Shown here piece by piece: positions 8,931 through 16,694 of a stretch of 26,772 bases of DNA. The position numbers were made by a program, and so were the translations under genes. The stretch's first letter is position 1; each line of letters begins with the position of its first letter. The DNA is from an uncultured Selenomonadales bacterium (GTDB taxonomy: Bacteria; Bacillota; Negativicutes; Selenomonadales; Selenomonadaceae), in the NCBI GenBank assembly GCA_937877545.1, contig CALFJE010000084.1, forward strand, positions 1 to 26,772. Direction: 5' to 3'. The notes beneath the pieces are model-generated. The model saw only the letters and a program-made list of their open reading frames with translations. It had not been told where the DNA came from and did not search any database.

Positions 8931-9981
8931 AATTTGGTGGAAGAAAACCGACGGAGCAAGCCGCTTTTTATCGGAGGCGGCGGAGGTTTTGAGCGGCGGG
9001 CGGAGCGTCGTGTTCAGTTTGCCCGAACGTGTCCCGTGGCGCGATACCATGCGCGAGGTACTTTGGGGCTTGCTCAACGAAAAATTTTCGGGCGTCCGCG
9101 AAACAGAAATCCTCGACGCGCAGGAAATTTTCAAGGCTCCTCAAAAATTCATAATGAATAATTTTTGCCCCGATAAGGAGGGCTTCCGACCCTACGGCGC
9201 GGAGGCTTATGCCGAATTTCTGGCGAACAGCCCCAATACTCTGCTGATTGAACGTTGCCTTTGGATTCAAAACGCCGACGCCGCTCAAGCCGCCGAGTGG
9301 TTCGACTTTATCGCCGACTATCATCGCTTTTTGGACGGCAGAGGCGGCGGAGTCTTCATTTTGGAGGCGACCGACGATTTTGCCGCTCAAAATTGCGCCG
9401 GTATCGAGATTTTTTCCTATGCCGACAGAATTTCCGAGTACGATTGTTTTGCGTTCAATATTTTGACGGCGGCGGAGTTCTGCAAGGCGAACAATCTTAC
9501 CAAACAATATCTTGCCGAACTGGTTACGCGCCTCATTGACGGCAACGTTGAGCTTGGTGCCGCCTGCCTGCAACACAGTATCGAATTCCTTAAAAATCCT
9601 CGCGAAATGTTCAAAACCATCGCCGCCGAATTGGATTTCCCGCCCCGCGCCGACGAGGATATTGACTTCGACATCCGCTTGACGCAATTAAAATTGATTT
9701 TCCCGCTTGTCGAGACGTTTCGCCGCCAACTAATCAAAAAGTATTACCAAGCTGTCGCCGCCGCTCTGCCCTGCAATTCCGGCTACTTTGAAGTTGAAAA
9801 GCCCGAACAAGCCGAATTGGGGACGCTCAGATTTTTGGTCAGCGAACGCCGCCTCTGGTTCGACAAGCCCGATTGGGACGAGTTGTTGAGCTACCGCGAA
9901 ATTCGCAACAAGCTGGCGCACCTTGAGATTCTGCCCTTCGACGAGTTGCAAATCATTTTCGAGAAAAATTCCCGCAGATAA
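8923..9981 (+). CDS. HEPN-like protein with degenerate ATPase-like N-terminus
   Basis: This 352-residue protein starts inside the end of the giant ATPase gene (ATGGATAA overlap), with GGAGG at 8912-8916 six bases upstream, so translation is probably coupled. The C-terminal third is helical and carries YREIRNKLAHLE, with R328, N329 and H333. This is the Rx4-6H signature of HEPN domains, many of which are RNases in toxin or defence systems. The N-terminal 200 residues show hydrophobic strands in AAA-like order: RSVVFSLPE near 27-35 where a P-loop would be but with no GK[ST], NTLLIERCL with E110 in a Walker B-like place, and GGGVFILEATDD at about 142-153 in a sensor-1-like place. It may therefore be an inactive ATPase fold that docks on the large partner. 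I know of no named family match. HEPN assignment rests on one motif plus helical context. Confidence 0.75.
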   Translation: MDKIWWKKTDGASRFLSEAAEVLSGGRSVVFSLPERVPWRDTMREVLWGLLNEKFSGVRETEILDAQEIFKAPQKFIMNNFCPDKEGFRPYGAEAYAEFLANSPNTLLIERCLWIQNADAAQAAEWFDFIADYHRFLDGRGGGVFILEATDDFAAQNCAGIEIFSYADRISEYDCFAFNILTAAEFCKANNLTKQYLAELVTRLIDGNVELGAACLQHSIEFLKNPREMFKTIAAELDFPPRADEDIDFDIRLTQLKLIFPLVETFRRQLIKKYYQAVAAALPCNSGYFEVEKPEQAELGTLRFLVSERRLWFDKPDWDELLSYREIRNKLAHLEILPFDELQIIFEKNSRR

Positions 9982-10000
9982 ATTTTTGGGAGGTTAAATC

Positions 10001-10807
10001 GTGATTTACGAAAGCAAAATTTTAAATGTGACGCTGAAACGCCCGAAAATTCATTTCGTGCCCGATGTCGTCTACGCGCAAGTCCCGACCTTTGAAAAGC
10101 CGATTCAACCGTTGCAAACAGACTTGCTTATCCCGCAAATTCCAAAAAAATTGCCCGCCGTCATTTTCGTCACGGGCGGAGGATTTATCTCGGCTAATCG
10201 GGCGCGTATGCCGCAACTGCGTATGCACCTTGCCGAAAGCGGCTTCGTCGTGGCGAGCATAAATTATCGCACGGTACCGAATTCGACATTTCCCGCGCCG
10301 CTTGAGGACGTTAAATCCGCAATTCGTTTCCTGAAAGCCTCCGCGCAGAAATTCAACGTCGACGCGGAAAAAATTTTCCTTATCGGCGACAGCGCGGGCG
10401 GATACTTAACGGCTTTTGCGGCTGTAACCAACGGCGATAAAATTTTCAACGTCGGCGACAATCTCGACCAATCGAGCGAAATAGCGGCGGCAGTGAATTT
10501 ATTTGGTTTTGTCGATATAAAATCGCTGAAAGCCTTCCCGCAAATGTTGGAATCGCTGAATGTGCCGGTCGAGGAAACAAATCCGCTGAATTACATCAGC
10601 AAAAACTCCGCGCCTATGTTGCTTATGCACGGTTCCGCAGACAATATCGTATCGCCCGCGCAGACCGATTTGCTTTTCCAAGCCCTAAAAAATCACGGCG
10701 TCGAGGCTGAGCGATATATCGTGCCGAATGCCAATCACGCCGATGATTATTGGCAACAACAAGAGATTTTCGACGTTATCACAGAATTTTTGATAAGGAG
10801 GTTGTAA
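10001..10807 (+). CDS. Alpha/beta-hydrolase esterase (HSL/BD-FAE-like)
   Basis: This 268-residue hydrolase has a GTG start at 10001, supported by GGGAGG (9988-9993) seven bases upstream. It has the oxyanion-hole segment VTGGGF (T58-F62), a variant of the HGGG motif of hormone-sensitive-lipase-like esterases. The nucleophile elbow is GDSAGG with Ser131. An acid region HGSADNIV and the late His in NANHADD complete the triad. There is no signal peptide, so it is likely cytoplasmic. It probably hydrolyses short acyl esters; an acetyl ester made by the acetyltransferases of the same operon is an attractive but unproven substrate. It lies 19 bases after the HEPN-like gene and 1 base before the CBS-ACT gene. 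Confidence 0.85.
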   Translation: MIYESKILNVTLKRPKIHFVPDVVYAQVPTFEKPIQPLQTDLLIPQIPKKLPAVIFVTGGGFISANRARMPQLRMHLAESGFVVASINYRTVPNSTFPAPLEDVKSAIRFLKASAQKFNVDAEKIFLIGDSAGGYLTAFAAVTNGDKIFNVGDNLDQSSEIAAAVNLFGFVDIKSLKAFPQMLESLNVPVEETNPLNYISKNSAPMLLMHGSADNIVSPAQTDLLFQALKNHGVEAERYIVPNANHADDYWQQQEIFDVITEFLIRRL

Positions 10808-10808
10808 A

Positions 10809-11456
10809 ATGTTCGTAGCGTCCCGAATGACCAAGCACCCCGTGTCCGTGACCAGCGACGCCACCATTCAGCAAGCCGACCGTCTCATGAAGAAGCACAA
10901 TTTCCACAGAATGCTCGTCATAGACAACGGCAAGCTCGTCGGCTACTTCAGCGACCGCGATATTATGCGCGTTGCGCCCTCGCCCGCCACCACCCTATCC
11001 AAGTTTGAGATTCGTTCCCTGCTCGATAAAATTTCCGTCAAGGACATCATGCACGAGCGGGTTATCACCGTCAACGAAGGCGCGACGCTCGAAGAGGCGG
11101 CTCTTATCATGTACAACAACAAGGTCGGCGGCTTGCCCGTGGTCTCGGACGTCGGCGCGGTCGTCGGCATCATCACCGCCACCGATATTCTCAAGACGTT
11201 TATCAAGGTTATGGGGCTAATCGGCGGCAAAACCCGTTTGACCCTCGAAGTCGACAACAAGGTCGGCGTCATGGCGGACATCACTAAAATTTTCGCCGAT
11301 AACGGCATAAATATCGACAGCTTCATCACGTGCCGCCACAAAAATAATCGCTATGAGCTGGTCGTGCGCCTGGACGAAAGCAACGCGCTTGAGGACGTTA
11401 AAAAAATCCTCAAAGCTCGCGGCTATAATGTTATTCACAGCGTCAAAATCGGTTAA
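10809..11456 (+). CDS. CBS-CBS-ACT regulatory protein (AcuB-like)
   Basis: This is a 215-residue protein with two CBS motifs (about residues 7-60, containing YFSDRDIMR, and 78-133, containing GIITATDIL) followed by an ACT domain (about 143-212, LTLEVDNKVGVMADITKIF). CBS pairs bind adenine nucleotides and ACT domains bind amino acids, so this is a soluble sensor. The same architecture is often annotated AcuB in Firmicutes, but here no acetoin or histone-deacetylase-like acu genes are nearby, so the symbol is not assigned. AAGGAGG at 10795-10801 sits inside the end of the esterase gene, 7 bases before ATG 10809. Confidence 0.88.
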   Translation: MFVASRMTKHPVSVTSDATIQQADRLMKKHNFHRMLVIDNGKLVGYFSDRDIMRVAPSPATTLSKFEIRSLLDKISVKDIMHERVITVNEGATLEEAALIMYNNKVGGLPVVSDVGAVVGIITATDILKTFIKVMGLIGGKTRLTLEVDNKVGVMADITKIFADNGINIDSFITCRHKNNRYELVVRLDESNALEDVKKILKARGYNVIHSVKIG

Positions 11457-11468
11457 GGAGGCTTTATC

Positions 11469-12545
11469 ATGCGTAAAAAAATCTGCGCGGCTATCGCGGC
11501 GGGGCTTATGGCTCTAAGCTCCTTCGGTGTCGTCAACGCCGCCACTCGCGACGAGGTTGCCGCAATTCGCGTCCAGACGGCGGCGGACTTCCAATATTGG
11601 AACGAGGATTCGCCCACCAAGCAGAAGATTATCGAATTCGTGGAGGACGTGACCAATCCTTACAGCGCGAATTACATTCCGCCCGAAGACCGTATCGCAA
11701 CCTTCGACATGGACGGAACGTTTTATTGCGAAACCGCGCCTATTTACTTCCAAGAGGCAATGTTCCTGCACCGCGTGCTTGAGGACAGCTCCTACACCGC
11801 GCCCAAGAAATTTCTCGCGCTGGCAAAAAAAATTAAGCCCAAAGTCTACGCCAAACAAAAATTGACGCCCGCCGAAAGTAAATTGTACCTTGAAGGGCTT
11901 ACCGCGATTTATGCCGGCATGACCGACGAAGAATATCGCGCCTACGTCCGCAAGTTCATGCAAACCAACGAAACCGGCTTGACGAATCTTAAGCGCGGCG
12001 AGGCTTTCTATCTGCCCATGGTCGAGATTATTTCCTACCTCACCAATAACGGCTTCAACGTCTACATTGATTCGGCTTGCGGCGTCAGCACCACCCGCGA
12101 ACTTGTCAACGGCGTCATTCCCATTCAATTCGACAGGATTTTGGGTACCGATTTCAATTACACGTCAACGAATATGGGCAAAGATATTCCGAAAGAACAT
12201 TTCTTTGACCGCAACAAGGAGAAAATCGTTATTTCGGGCAATTGGTTTATAGAAAACGCCAAGACCGTTAAAATTTTTTCCATACTGAATCAAATCGGCA
12301 AAAAGCCCGTGCTGGCGTTCGGCAACTCAAGCGGCGACAGCGGTATGCTCGAATACACGTTGCAGGACAACAAATATCGTTCGATGAGTTTCTTTGTTAT
12401 CTGCGACGACACGGAGCGCGAACTCGGCAACCCGACGCGTGCAAAAAATGATACGGCTTTGGCTCTCAAGCGCGGCTGGAATCCCATTTCCATGCGCGAC
12501 GAGTTCAAGACGATTTACGGCGACAACGTACAAAGAGAATCCTGA
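11469..12545 (+). CDS. Exported HAD-family phosphatase, paralogue 1
   Basis: This 358-residue protein has a Sec signal peptide (MRKKICAAIAAGLMALSSF, cleavage after VNA) and a HAD-superfamily core. Motif I is FDMDGTFYCE with D80 and D82. Motif II is VYIDSAC, with Ser in the usual Ser/Thr place. A Lys segment is near KTVKIF, and motif IV is AFGNSSGDSGML. The large insertion between motifs I and II is a C1-type cap. It is probably an extracytoplasmic phosphomonoesterase; the substrate is unknown. AAGGAGG precedes ATG 11469. It is the first of three tandem paralogues (others at 13674 and 15607) that keep D80/D82 at the same residue numbers. Motif II is the most changed of the three, having lost the usual Gly after Ser. 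A terminator follows directly. Confidence 0.85.
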   Translation: MRKKICAAIAAGLMALSSFGVVNAATRDEVAAIRVQTAADFQYWNEDSPTKQKIIEFVEDVTNPYSANYIPPEDRIATFDMDGTFYCETAPIYFQEAMFLHRVLEDSSYTAPKKFLALAKKIKPKVYAKQKLTPAESKLYLEGLTAIYAGMTDEEYRAYVRKFMQTNETGLTNLKRGEAFYLPMVEIISYLTNNGFNVYIDSACGVSTTRELVNGVIPIQFDRILGTDFNYTSTNMGKDIPKEHFFDRNKEKIVISGNWFIENAKTVKIFSILNQIGKKPVLAFGNSSGDSGMLEYTLQDNKYRSMSFFVICDDTERELGNPTRAKNDTALALKRGWNPISMRDEFKTIYGDNVQRES

Positions 12546-12547
12546 AC

Positions 12548-12587
12548 AAAAAAATTTGCCCCGCCGATAACGCGGGGATTTTTTTTT
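12548..12587. terminator. Bidirectional intrinsic terminator
   Basis: The stem CCCCGC (12559-12564) pairs with GCGGGG (12572-12577) around a 7-base loop. It is followed by A and nine T on the + strand and preceded by a run of A (12548-12554) that gives a T run on the minus strand. It separates the convergent HAD paralogue 1 and GGDEF genes. Confidence 0.85.
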
Positions 12588-12589
12588 GC

Positions 12590-13543
12590 TCAAATGGTCT
12601 GCCTTGCCGCCTCGTTAATGCTGAAGCCGTTTCGACCGTGCGTTTTAACCACATAAACCGATTTATCAGCCGCCGCAAAGATTTTTGAGTAATTTTTTTC
12701 CGTGCCGTCGAAAATTTTAATCCCGATACTCGCCGAAATTTGAATATTTTTTTCCGAATGCAGGCTTTGCGCCATTTTTATTACGACTCGCGCCTTTTCC
12801 GCCACAAAATTTGTGTCGGTAACGTCCTTAAGCAAAATAACGAATTCATCGCCGCCGAATCGCCCGATTATGCTGTCGGCGTTAAAAATATTGCGCAGTC
12901 CGTCCGCGAATTGTATTAAAATCAAATCGCCGAATTGGTGTCCGTATGTGTCGTTGGCTTTTTTGAAATTATCCAGGTCGACAACGAACATAGCCGCAAT
13001 TTTTTCCGCCGCGAGGCTCTGAATATATTCGGTGCACCTGTTTTCAAACGTGATTTTATTTAAAAGCCCCGTGAGTTTATCCGTTTCGGCATTTCGTTTG
13101 TAAAAATCCCGCGATTCGCTCAGTTGCCGATTTATCGCCTTTATGTTTTCCAAATCAAGCGCAACGCCGCGCAGTTTCATCAATTCCGTTACGTCGTCGA
13201 CCAAAATTATTATGCCAATCATTTCGGTATCGAGCTTTAACGAGGACGTTCGTATATGGAGATGTTTCATCTCCGCGCCGGTAAAATACGGGACAATTTT
13301 TTCGTATTCGCGTCGGGAATCGTAAATTACTTCCAAAAGCATTTGATTAAAATCGTCGTTCTCGCTGTACTCGAAAAAACATTCCGCAAAAAGTTTACCG
13401 ACCAAATCCGATTCGTTTTTGCAAAGAATTTCCGCCGTCGCCGGATTTACGTACAAAATTTTTCCCTTCTGCACATAAATAACGCCGTTCGATATTCCGC
13501 TGATAATTTTGCGGTAGAAAGTCTCATTATTTTCCGTCGGCAT
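12590..13543 (-). CDS. PAS-GGDEF diguanylate cyclase
   Basis: This 317-residue protein synthesises cyclic di-GMP from two GTP. The start ATG (13543-13541) is chosen over an upstream open frame because GGAGGA (13551-13556) lies just before it. Residues about 8-118 form a PAS domain (NGVIYVQKGKILYVNPATAEIL). A coiled linker follows (about 125-150), then GGDEF with DKLTGLLNK at its start and the intact active site G230-G-D-E-F234 within RFGGDEFVIL. The inhibitory RxxD site that normally lies a few residues upstream reads FNAD, so product feedback is probably lost. No membrane segment is seen, so this is a soluble sensor whose PAS ligand is unknown. It is divergent from HAD paralogue 2. Confidence 0.92.
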   Translation of the reverse strand: MPTENNETFYRKIISGISNGVIYVQKGKILYVNPATAEILCKNESDLVGKLFAECFFEYSENDDFNQMLLEVIYDSRREYEKIVPYFTGAEMKHLHIRTSSLKLDTEMIGIIILVDDVTELMKLRGVALDLENIKAINRQLSESRDFYKRNAETDKLTGLLNKITFENRCTEYIQSLAAEKIAAMFVVDLDNFKKANDTYGHQFGDLILIQFADGLRNIFNADSIIGRFGGDEFVILLKDVTDTNFVAEKARVVIKMAQSLHSEKNIQISASIGIKIFDGTEKNYSKIFAAADKSVYVVKTHGRNGFSINEAARQTI

Positions 13544-13582
13544 AAAATCATCCTCCGTTCGCAAGCGATTTTCAACCGCGTA

Positions 13583-13591
13583 ATTATAACA
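13583..13591 (-). promoter_or_regulatory. Extended -10 promoter for the GGDEF gene
   Basis: On the minus strand TGT-TATAAT reads from 13591 to 13583, a full extended -10 element. No good -35 is seen at 16-18 bases, which is common with extended -10 sites. Transcription would start around 13576 and give a leader of about 33 bases. Confidence 0.65.
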
Positions 13592-13614
13592 TACGCCTTT
13601 GAAAAATCTGCACG

Positions 13615-13642
13615 TTGACAAGAGAAATTTTTTTGCTAAACT
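13615..13642 (+). promoter_or_regulatory. Promoter for HAD paralogue 2
   Basis: TTGACA (13615-13620) is followed after 16 bases by TAAACT (13637-13642), with TGC directly before it, giving an extended -10. It is divergent from and close to the GGDEF promoter, so one regulator bound between them could affect both genes. Confidence 0.65.
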
Positions 13643-13673
13643 GCGTTTGCACAAATAACAGGGAGGATTTGTC

Positions 13674-14735
13674 ATGAAAAAAAAGATTTTGGCGGCACTG
13701 GCGGCGGGGCTTATGGCTTTAAGCTCGTTCGGAGCCGTCGACGCCGCCACCCGCGACGAAATTGCCGCCATTCAAGTCAAGAAGGCTAAGGATTTCAAGT
13801 TCTGGACTAAGGACGCCGCCGCCAAACAACAGCTCGTCGAATACGTCGCCGACGTGACCGATAAGCGCAGTAAAAATTTTATTCCCGTCGCCGACAGAAT
13901 CGCCGTTTTCGACGTGGACGGGACTTTGGTTTGCGAAACCGCGCCCTTTTGCTTCGATTTTATGATGTTCGTTCACCGCGCCCTGGACGACCCCGATTAT
14001 ATCGCGACCGAACACGATAAATCGAATGCGCAAGCCGTCAAGGACGCCATTTATAATCGCAAAATGACCAACGACGTGCGCAGAAAGCATTGCGAATCGA
14101 ACGCCAACGTCTTCGCCGGCATGACGCCCGCCGAGTACGCCGCTTATACCAAAAATTATCTGAACACGCCCGTCGAAGGCTTCAGCAATTTGAAGGTCGG
14201 CGAGGCTTTTTATTTGCCGATGGTCGAGGTCGTCTCTTATTTGCGGGCGAATGATTTTAAAATTTTCCTCGTAAGCGGCGCGGAACGCGAATACACGCGC
14301 ATTTCGGCGGAGATTCTCGGCGTCGACAGCGATAACATAATCGGCACCGATTACAGCTACGTCGCGGCGAATCAGGGCGATATCGACGGCATGGACTACA
14401 TTTTTTCCGCCGAGGATAGCGTTGTGCGCGGCGCGTTCGTCAGCAAAAATATTAACATGAACAAAGTTGCGCTCATGGCTCGCGAAATCGGCAAGCAACC
14501 CGTGTTGGCGTTCGGCAATTCGGGCGGCGATTCGAGCATGTTCAATTTCACCGCCACCAATCCGAAGTACAAGACGAAAATTTTCGTTTTGCTCTGCGAC
14601 GATACCGTCCGCGAGTTCGGCAAGCCCGCTTCTGCAGAAAAAATGCGTAAAGCCGCCGCCGCCAACGGTTGGGTTCCCGTTTCCATGCGCGACGATTTTA
14701 AAACCATTTACGGCGACAACGTAAGGAGGATTTAA
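13674..14735 (+). CDS. Exported HAD-family phosphatase, paralogue 2
   Basis: This is a 353-residue protein with a signal peptide (MKKKILAALAAGLMALSSF, cleavage near VDA-A) and a complete set of HAD motifs: FDVDGTLVCE with D80/D82, IFLVSGAERE as motif II, Lys in KNINMNKVA, and AFGNSGGDSSMF as motif IV. It has its own upstream promoter. A segment of 158 bases just after the signal peptide (13740-13897) is about 97 percent identical by eye to the same place in paralogue 3, far above the rest of the two genes. It probably acts outside the membrane as a phosphatase. The next gene, a broken lipoprotein, starts 1 base after its stop. Confidence 0.87.
   Translation: MKKKILAALAAGLMALSSFGAVDAATRDEIAAIQVKKAKDFKFWTKDAAAKQQLVEYVADVTDKRSKNFIPVADRIAVFDVDGTLVCETAPFCFDFMMFVHRALDDPDYIATEHDKSNAQAVKDAIYNRKMTNDVRRKHCESNANVFAGMTPAEYAAYTKNYLNTPVEGFSNLKVGEAFYLPMVEVVSYLRANDFKIFLVSGAEREYTRISAEILGVDSDNIIGTDYSYVAANQGDIDGMDYIFSAEDSVVRGAFVSKNINMNKVALMAREIGKQPVLAFGNSGGDSSMFNFTATNPKYKTKIFVLLCDDTVREFGKPASAEKMRKAAAANGWVPVSMRDDFKTIYGDNVRRI
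13740..13897 (+). repeat. Near-identical segment shared with 15673-15830
   Basis: By eye alignment there are 5 mismatches in 158 bases against 15673-15830 (constant offset 1933). The segment covers the residues from the signal cleavage site to just before the catalytic aspartate. Flanking parts of the two HAD genes are clearly more diverged. Confidence 0.85.
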
Positions 14736-14736
14736 C

Positions 14737-15585
14737 TTGAAGAAACTTTTGGCAACAATCTGCGCGGTCGGCTTGCTTATGACGGGTTGCGGCGGCGATA
14801 ATTCCGCTCAAAAGCCCGCAGATGACGCCGGCAAGACGACTATCGGCGTAATTTCTCACCTTAACACCAGCGAAATCGAATACAACGAATACATGAAGAA
14901 ATAGGAGAAGTCCTATCGCCCGTCGAAGGCTAATCTCAGCGCGGATTATAAGTACTTCGACAAAATGAACGATATGCAGCTCGCGCTCGAAGCGGGGCAG
15001 ATTGATATGCTGTCGACTTATCAAAACGTCGCCAATTATATGATTCAACGCTCCGATAACAAGGAGATTCTTCCTTCCGAACGCGTTTTGTCCGATTCAT
15101 TTTGCTTTGCCGTGCGCGAGGGCGATGCCATGCTCAAAAACGAGCTGAACAAGGCGATTAAGGCGATGACCGGCGACGGAACGCTTGCCAAGCTGTCGAA
15201 AGAATACATCACCGACTTAAAAAGCGGCGCGGAGCCGCCCGCCGTCCCGATAACGCAAATCGAAGGCGCGGATACGATTAAAGTCGCCGTCACGGGCGAT
15301 TTGCCGCCGTTCGATATGATTTTGGCGGACGGGACGCCCGCAGGATTCAGCACGGCGGTTTTGGCGGAAGTGTCTAAGCGTATCGGCAAAAATATTGAGC
15401 TGATTAACGTCGACAGTGCCGCACGCGCCTCGATTCTCTCCTCGCAGGGCGCGGACGTGGTCTTTTGGGTCAGCGTCCCCAAAGACAGCTTGCTTTTGCC
15501 CGCGAATATCGACGTTCCGACCGGCGTCGCCGTCACCGACCCTTATTATCAAGATAACGTTGCTCACGTCGCCTTGAAAAATTAA
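14737..15585 (+). pseudogene. Solute-binding lipoprotein interrupted by amber stop
   Basis: A TTG start at 14737 is preceded by AAGGAGGA (14723-14730) and opens a lipoprotein signal peptide with lipobox LLMTGCGG. The frame reads 55 codons to TAG 14902-14904, then continues in the same frame without another stop to TAA 15583-15585. The second part has the pattern of family 3 periplasmic binding proteins: MQLALEAGQIDMLSTY, a C-lobe end with GDGTLAKLSKEYI, and then a second N-lobe-like module (IKVAVTGDLPPFDMI). No ribosome site precedes the later ATG 14965. A single base change (for example from AAG, CAG or GAG) would explain the stop. The intact protein would have 282 residues and would bind an amino acid or similar small polar ligand at the cell surface. 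Amber readthrough or an assembly error remain possible. Confidence 0.8.
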
Positions 15586-15606
15586 CACCGCTAAGGAGGC
15601 TTTACA

Positions 15607-16689
15607 GTGAAGAAAAAAATTTTGGCGGCTCTCGCGGCAGGTTTAATCGCGTTTGCTCCGTTTACGACTTCCGACGCCGCCACCCGCGACGAAATTGCCG
15701 CCATTCAAGTCAAGAAGGCTAAGGATTTTAAGTTCTGGACTAAGGACGCCGCCGCCAAACAACGGCTCGTCGAATACGTCGCCGACGTGACCGATAAGCG
15801 CAGTAAAAATTTTATCCCCGTCGAGGACAGGCTGGCGGTTTTCGACATGGACGGAACGTTTATCTGCGAAACGGCTCCCTGCTATTTTGAGTGGATGCTT
15901 TATCTTGAGCGTGCCCTTTACGACGATAACTATACGCCGTCGGCTGAGGATTTGGAGTACGCCAAAATGGTTGAGGCTGAAATCCGCGCAGATCATTTCA
16001 TGACGGGGCAATTCCCCAAAGGTATCGACATTGGCGAGGCTAAATCGCAAGAATCGGTCTTCGCGGGCATGACGCCCAAGGAATATGCCGCCTACGTCAA
16101 AAACTTCATGAACAAGCCCGTCGAGGGGCTGACGAATCTCAAATGGGGCGAGGCTTTCTATCTGCCCATGGTTGAGGTCATCAAGTACTTGCAGGCGAAC
16201 GACTTCACGGTTTACATAGTGACGGGCTCCGACCGCCCCGCAATGCGCGTCATGGCTTGCGACCTGCTCAAGATACCGACCAATCACGTTATCGGCACCA
16301 ATCCGCAAGTCCTCGCGTCGAATCAGGGCGACACCTCCTCGGACAACTACGCCTATCGCCGCGACGATTATCTGATTCGCGGGCAACTCACGACCAAAAA
16401 TCTCAAGATGAACAAAGTCGCCGCGATTGAAAATGAAATCGGCAAGCAACCCGTTCTGGCGTTCGGCAACAGCGGCGGCGATACTTCCATGCTAAATTAC
16501 GCGCTCGCCGGCAACAAGTATAAGAGTTTGAGCTTCTTCGTTATCTGCGACGACACGGAGCGCGAACTCGGCAATGATAACAAGGCTGACGGTTGCCGTA
16601 AGCTTGCCGACAAGAACGGCTGGATTCAAATTTCCATGCGCGACGACTTTAAGACGATTTACGGCGACAACGTTAAAGTTTCGAGGTGA
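15607..16689 (+). CDS. Exported HAD-family phosphatase, paralogue 3
   Basis: This is a 360-residue protein. The GTG start at 15607 is supported by AAGGAGG (15593-15599); the 13 bases TAAGGAGGCTTTA there are identical to those before paralogue 1. A signal peptide (MKKKILAALAAGLIAFAPF) is followed by FDMDGTFICE with D80/D82, VYIVTGSDRP as motif II, Lys in KNLKMNKVA, and AFGNSGGDTSML as motif IV. Its N-terminus matches paralogue 2 and its C-terminal SFFVICDDTERELGN matches paralogue 1, so it looks mosaic. It is likely an extracytoplasmic phosphatase with unknown substrate. The stop overlaps the ribosome site of the glyoxalase-like gene. Confidence 0.87.
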   Translation: MKKKILAALAAGLIAFAPFTTSDAATRDEIAAIQVKKAKDFKFWTKDAAAKQRLVEYVADVTDKRSKNFIPVEDRLAVFDMDGTFICETAPCYFEWMLYLERALYDDNYTPSAEDLEYAKMVEAEIRADHFMTGQFPKGIDIGEAKSQESVFAGMTPKEYAAYVKNFMNKPVEGLTNLKWGEAFYLPMVEVIKYLQANDFTVYIVTGSDRPAMRVMACDLLKIPTNHVIGTNPQVLASNQGDTSSDNYAYRRDDYLIRGQLTTKNLKMNKVAAIENEIGKQPVLAFGNSGGDTSMLNYALAGNKYKSLSFFVICDDTERELGNDNKADGCRKLADKNGWIQISMRDDFKTIYGDNVKVSR

Positions 16690-16694
16690 TTTTT

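Noticed and set aside
3639..9981. BREX, DISARM, Zorya or type I restriction system
   Set aside because: No methyltransferase, PglZ, helicase, motor or specificity gene lies nearby and the two proteins do not fit those components.
13543..13771. Longer N-terminus of the GGDEF protein
   Set aside because: It would run through both divergent promoters into HAD paralogue 2; GGAGGA supports the start at 13543.
14965..15585. Independent intact gene starting at ATG 14965
   Set aside because: No ribosome site, starts inside a domain, and is in frame with the lipoprotein start across one amber codon.
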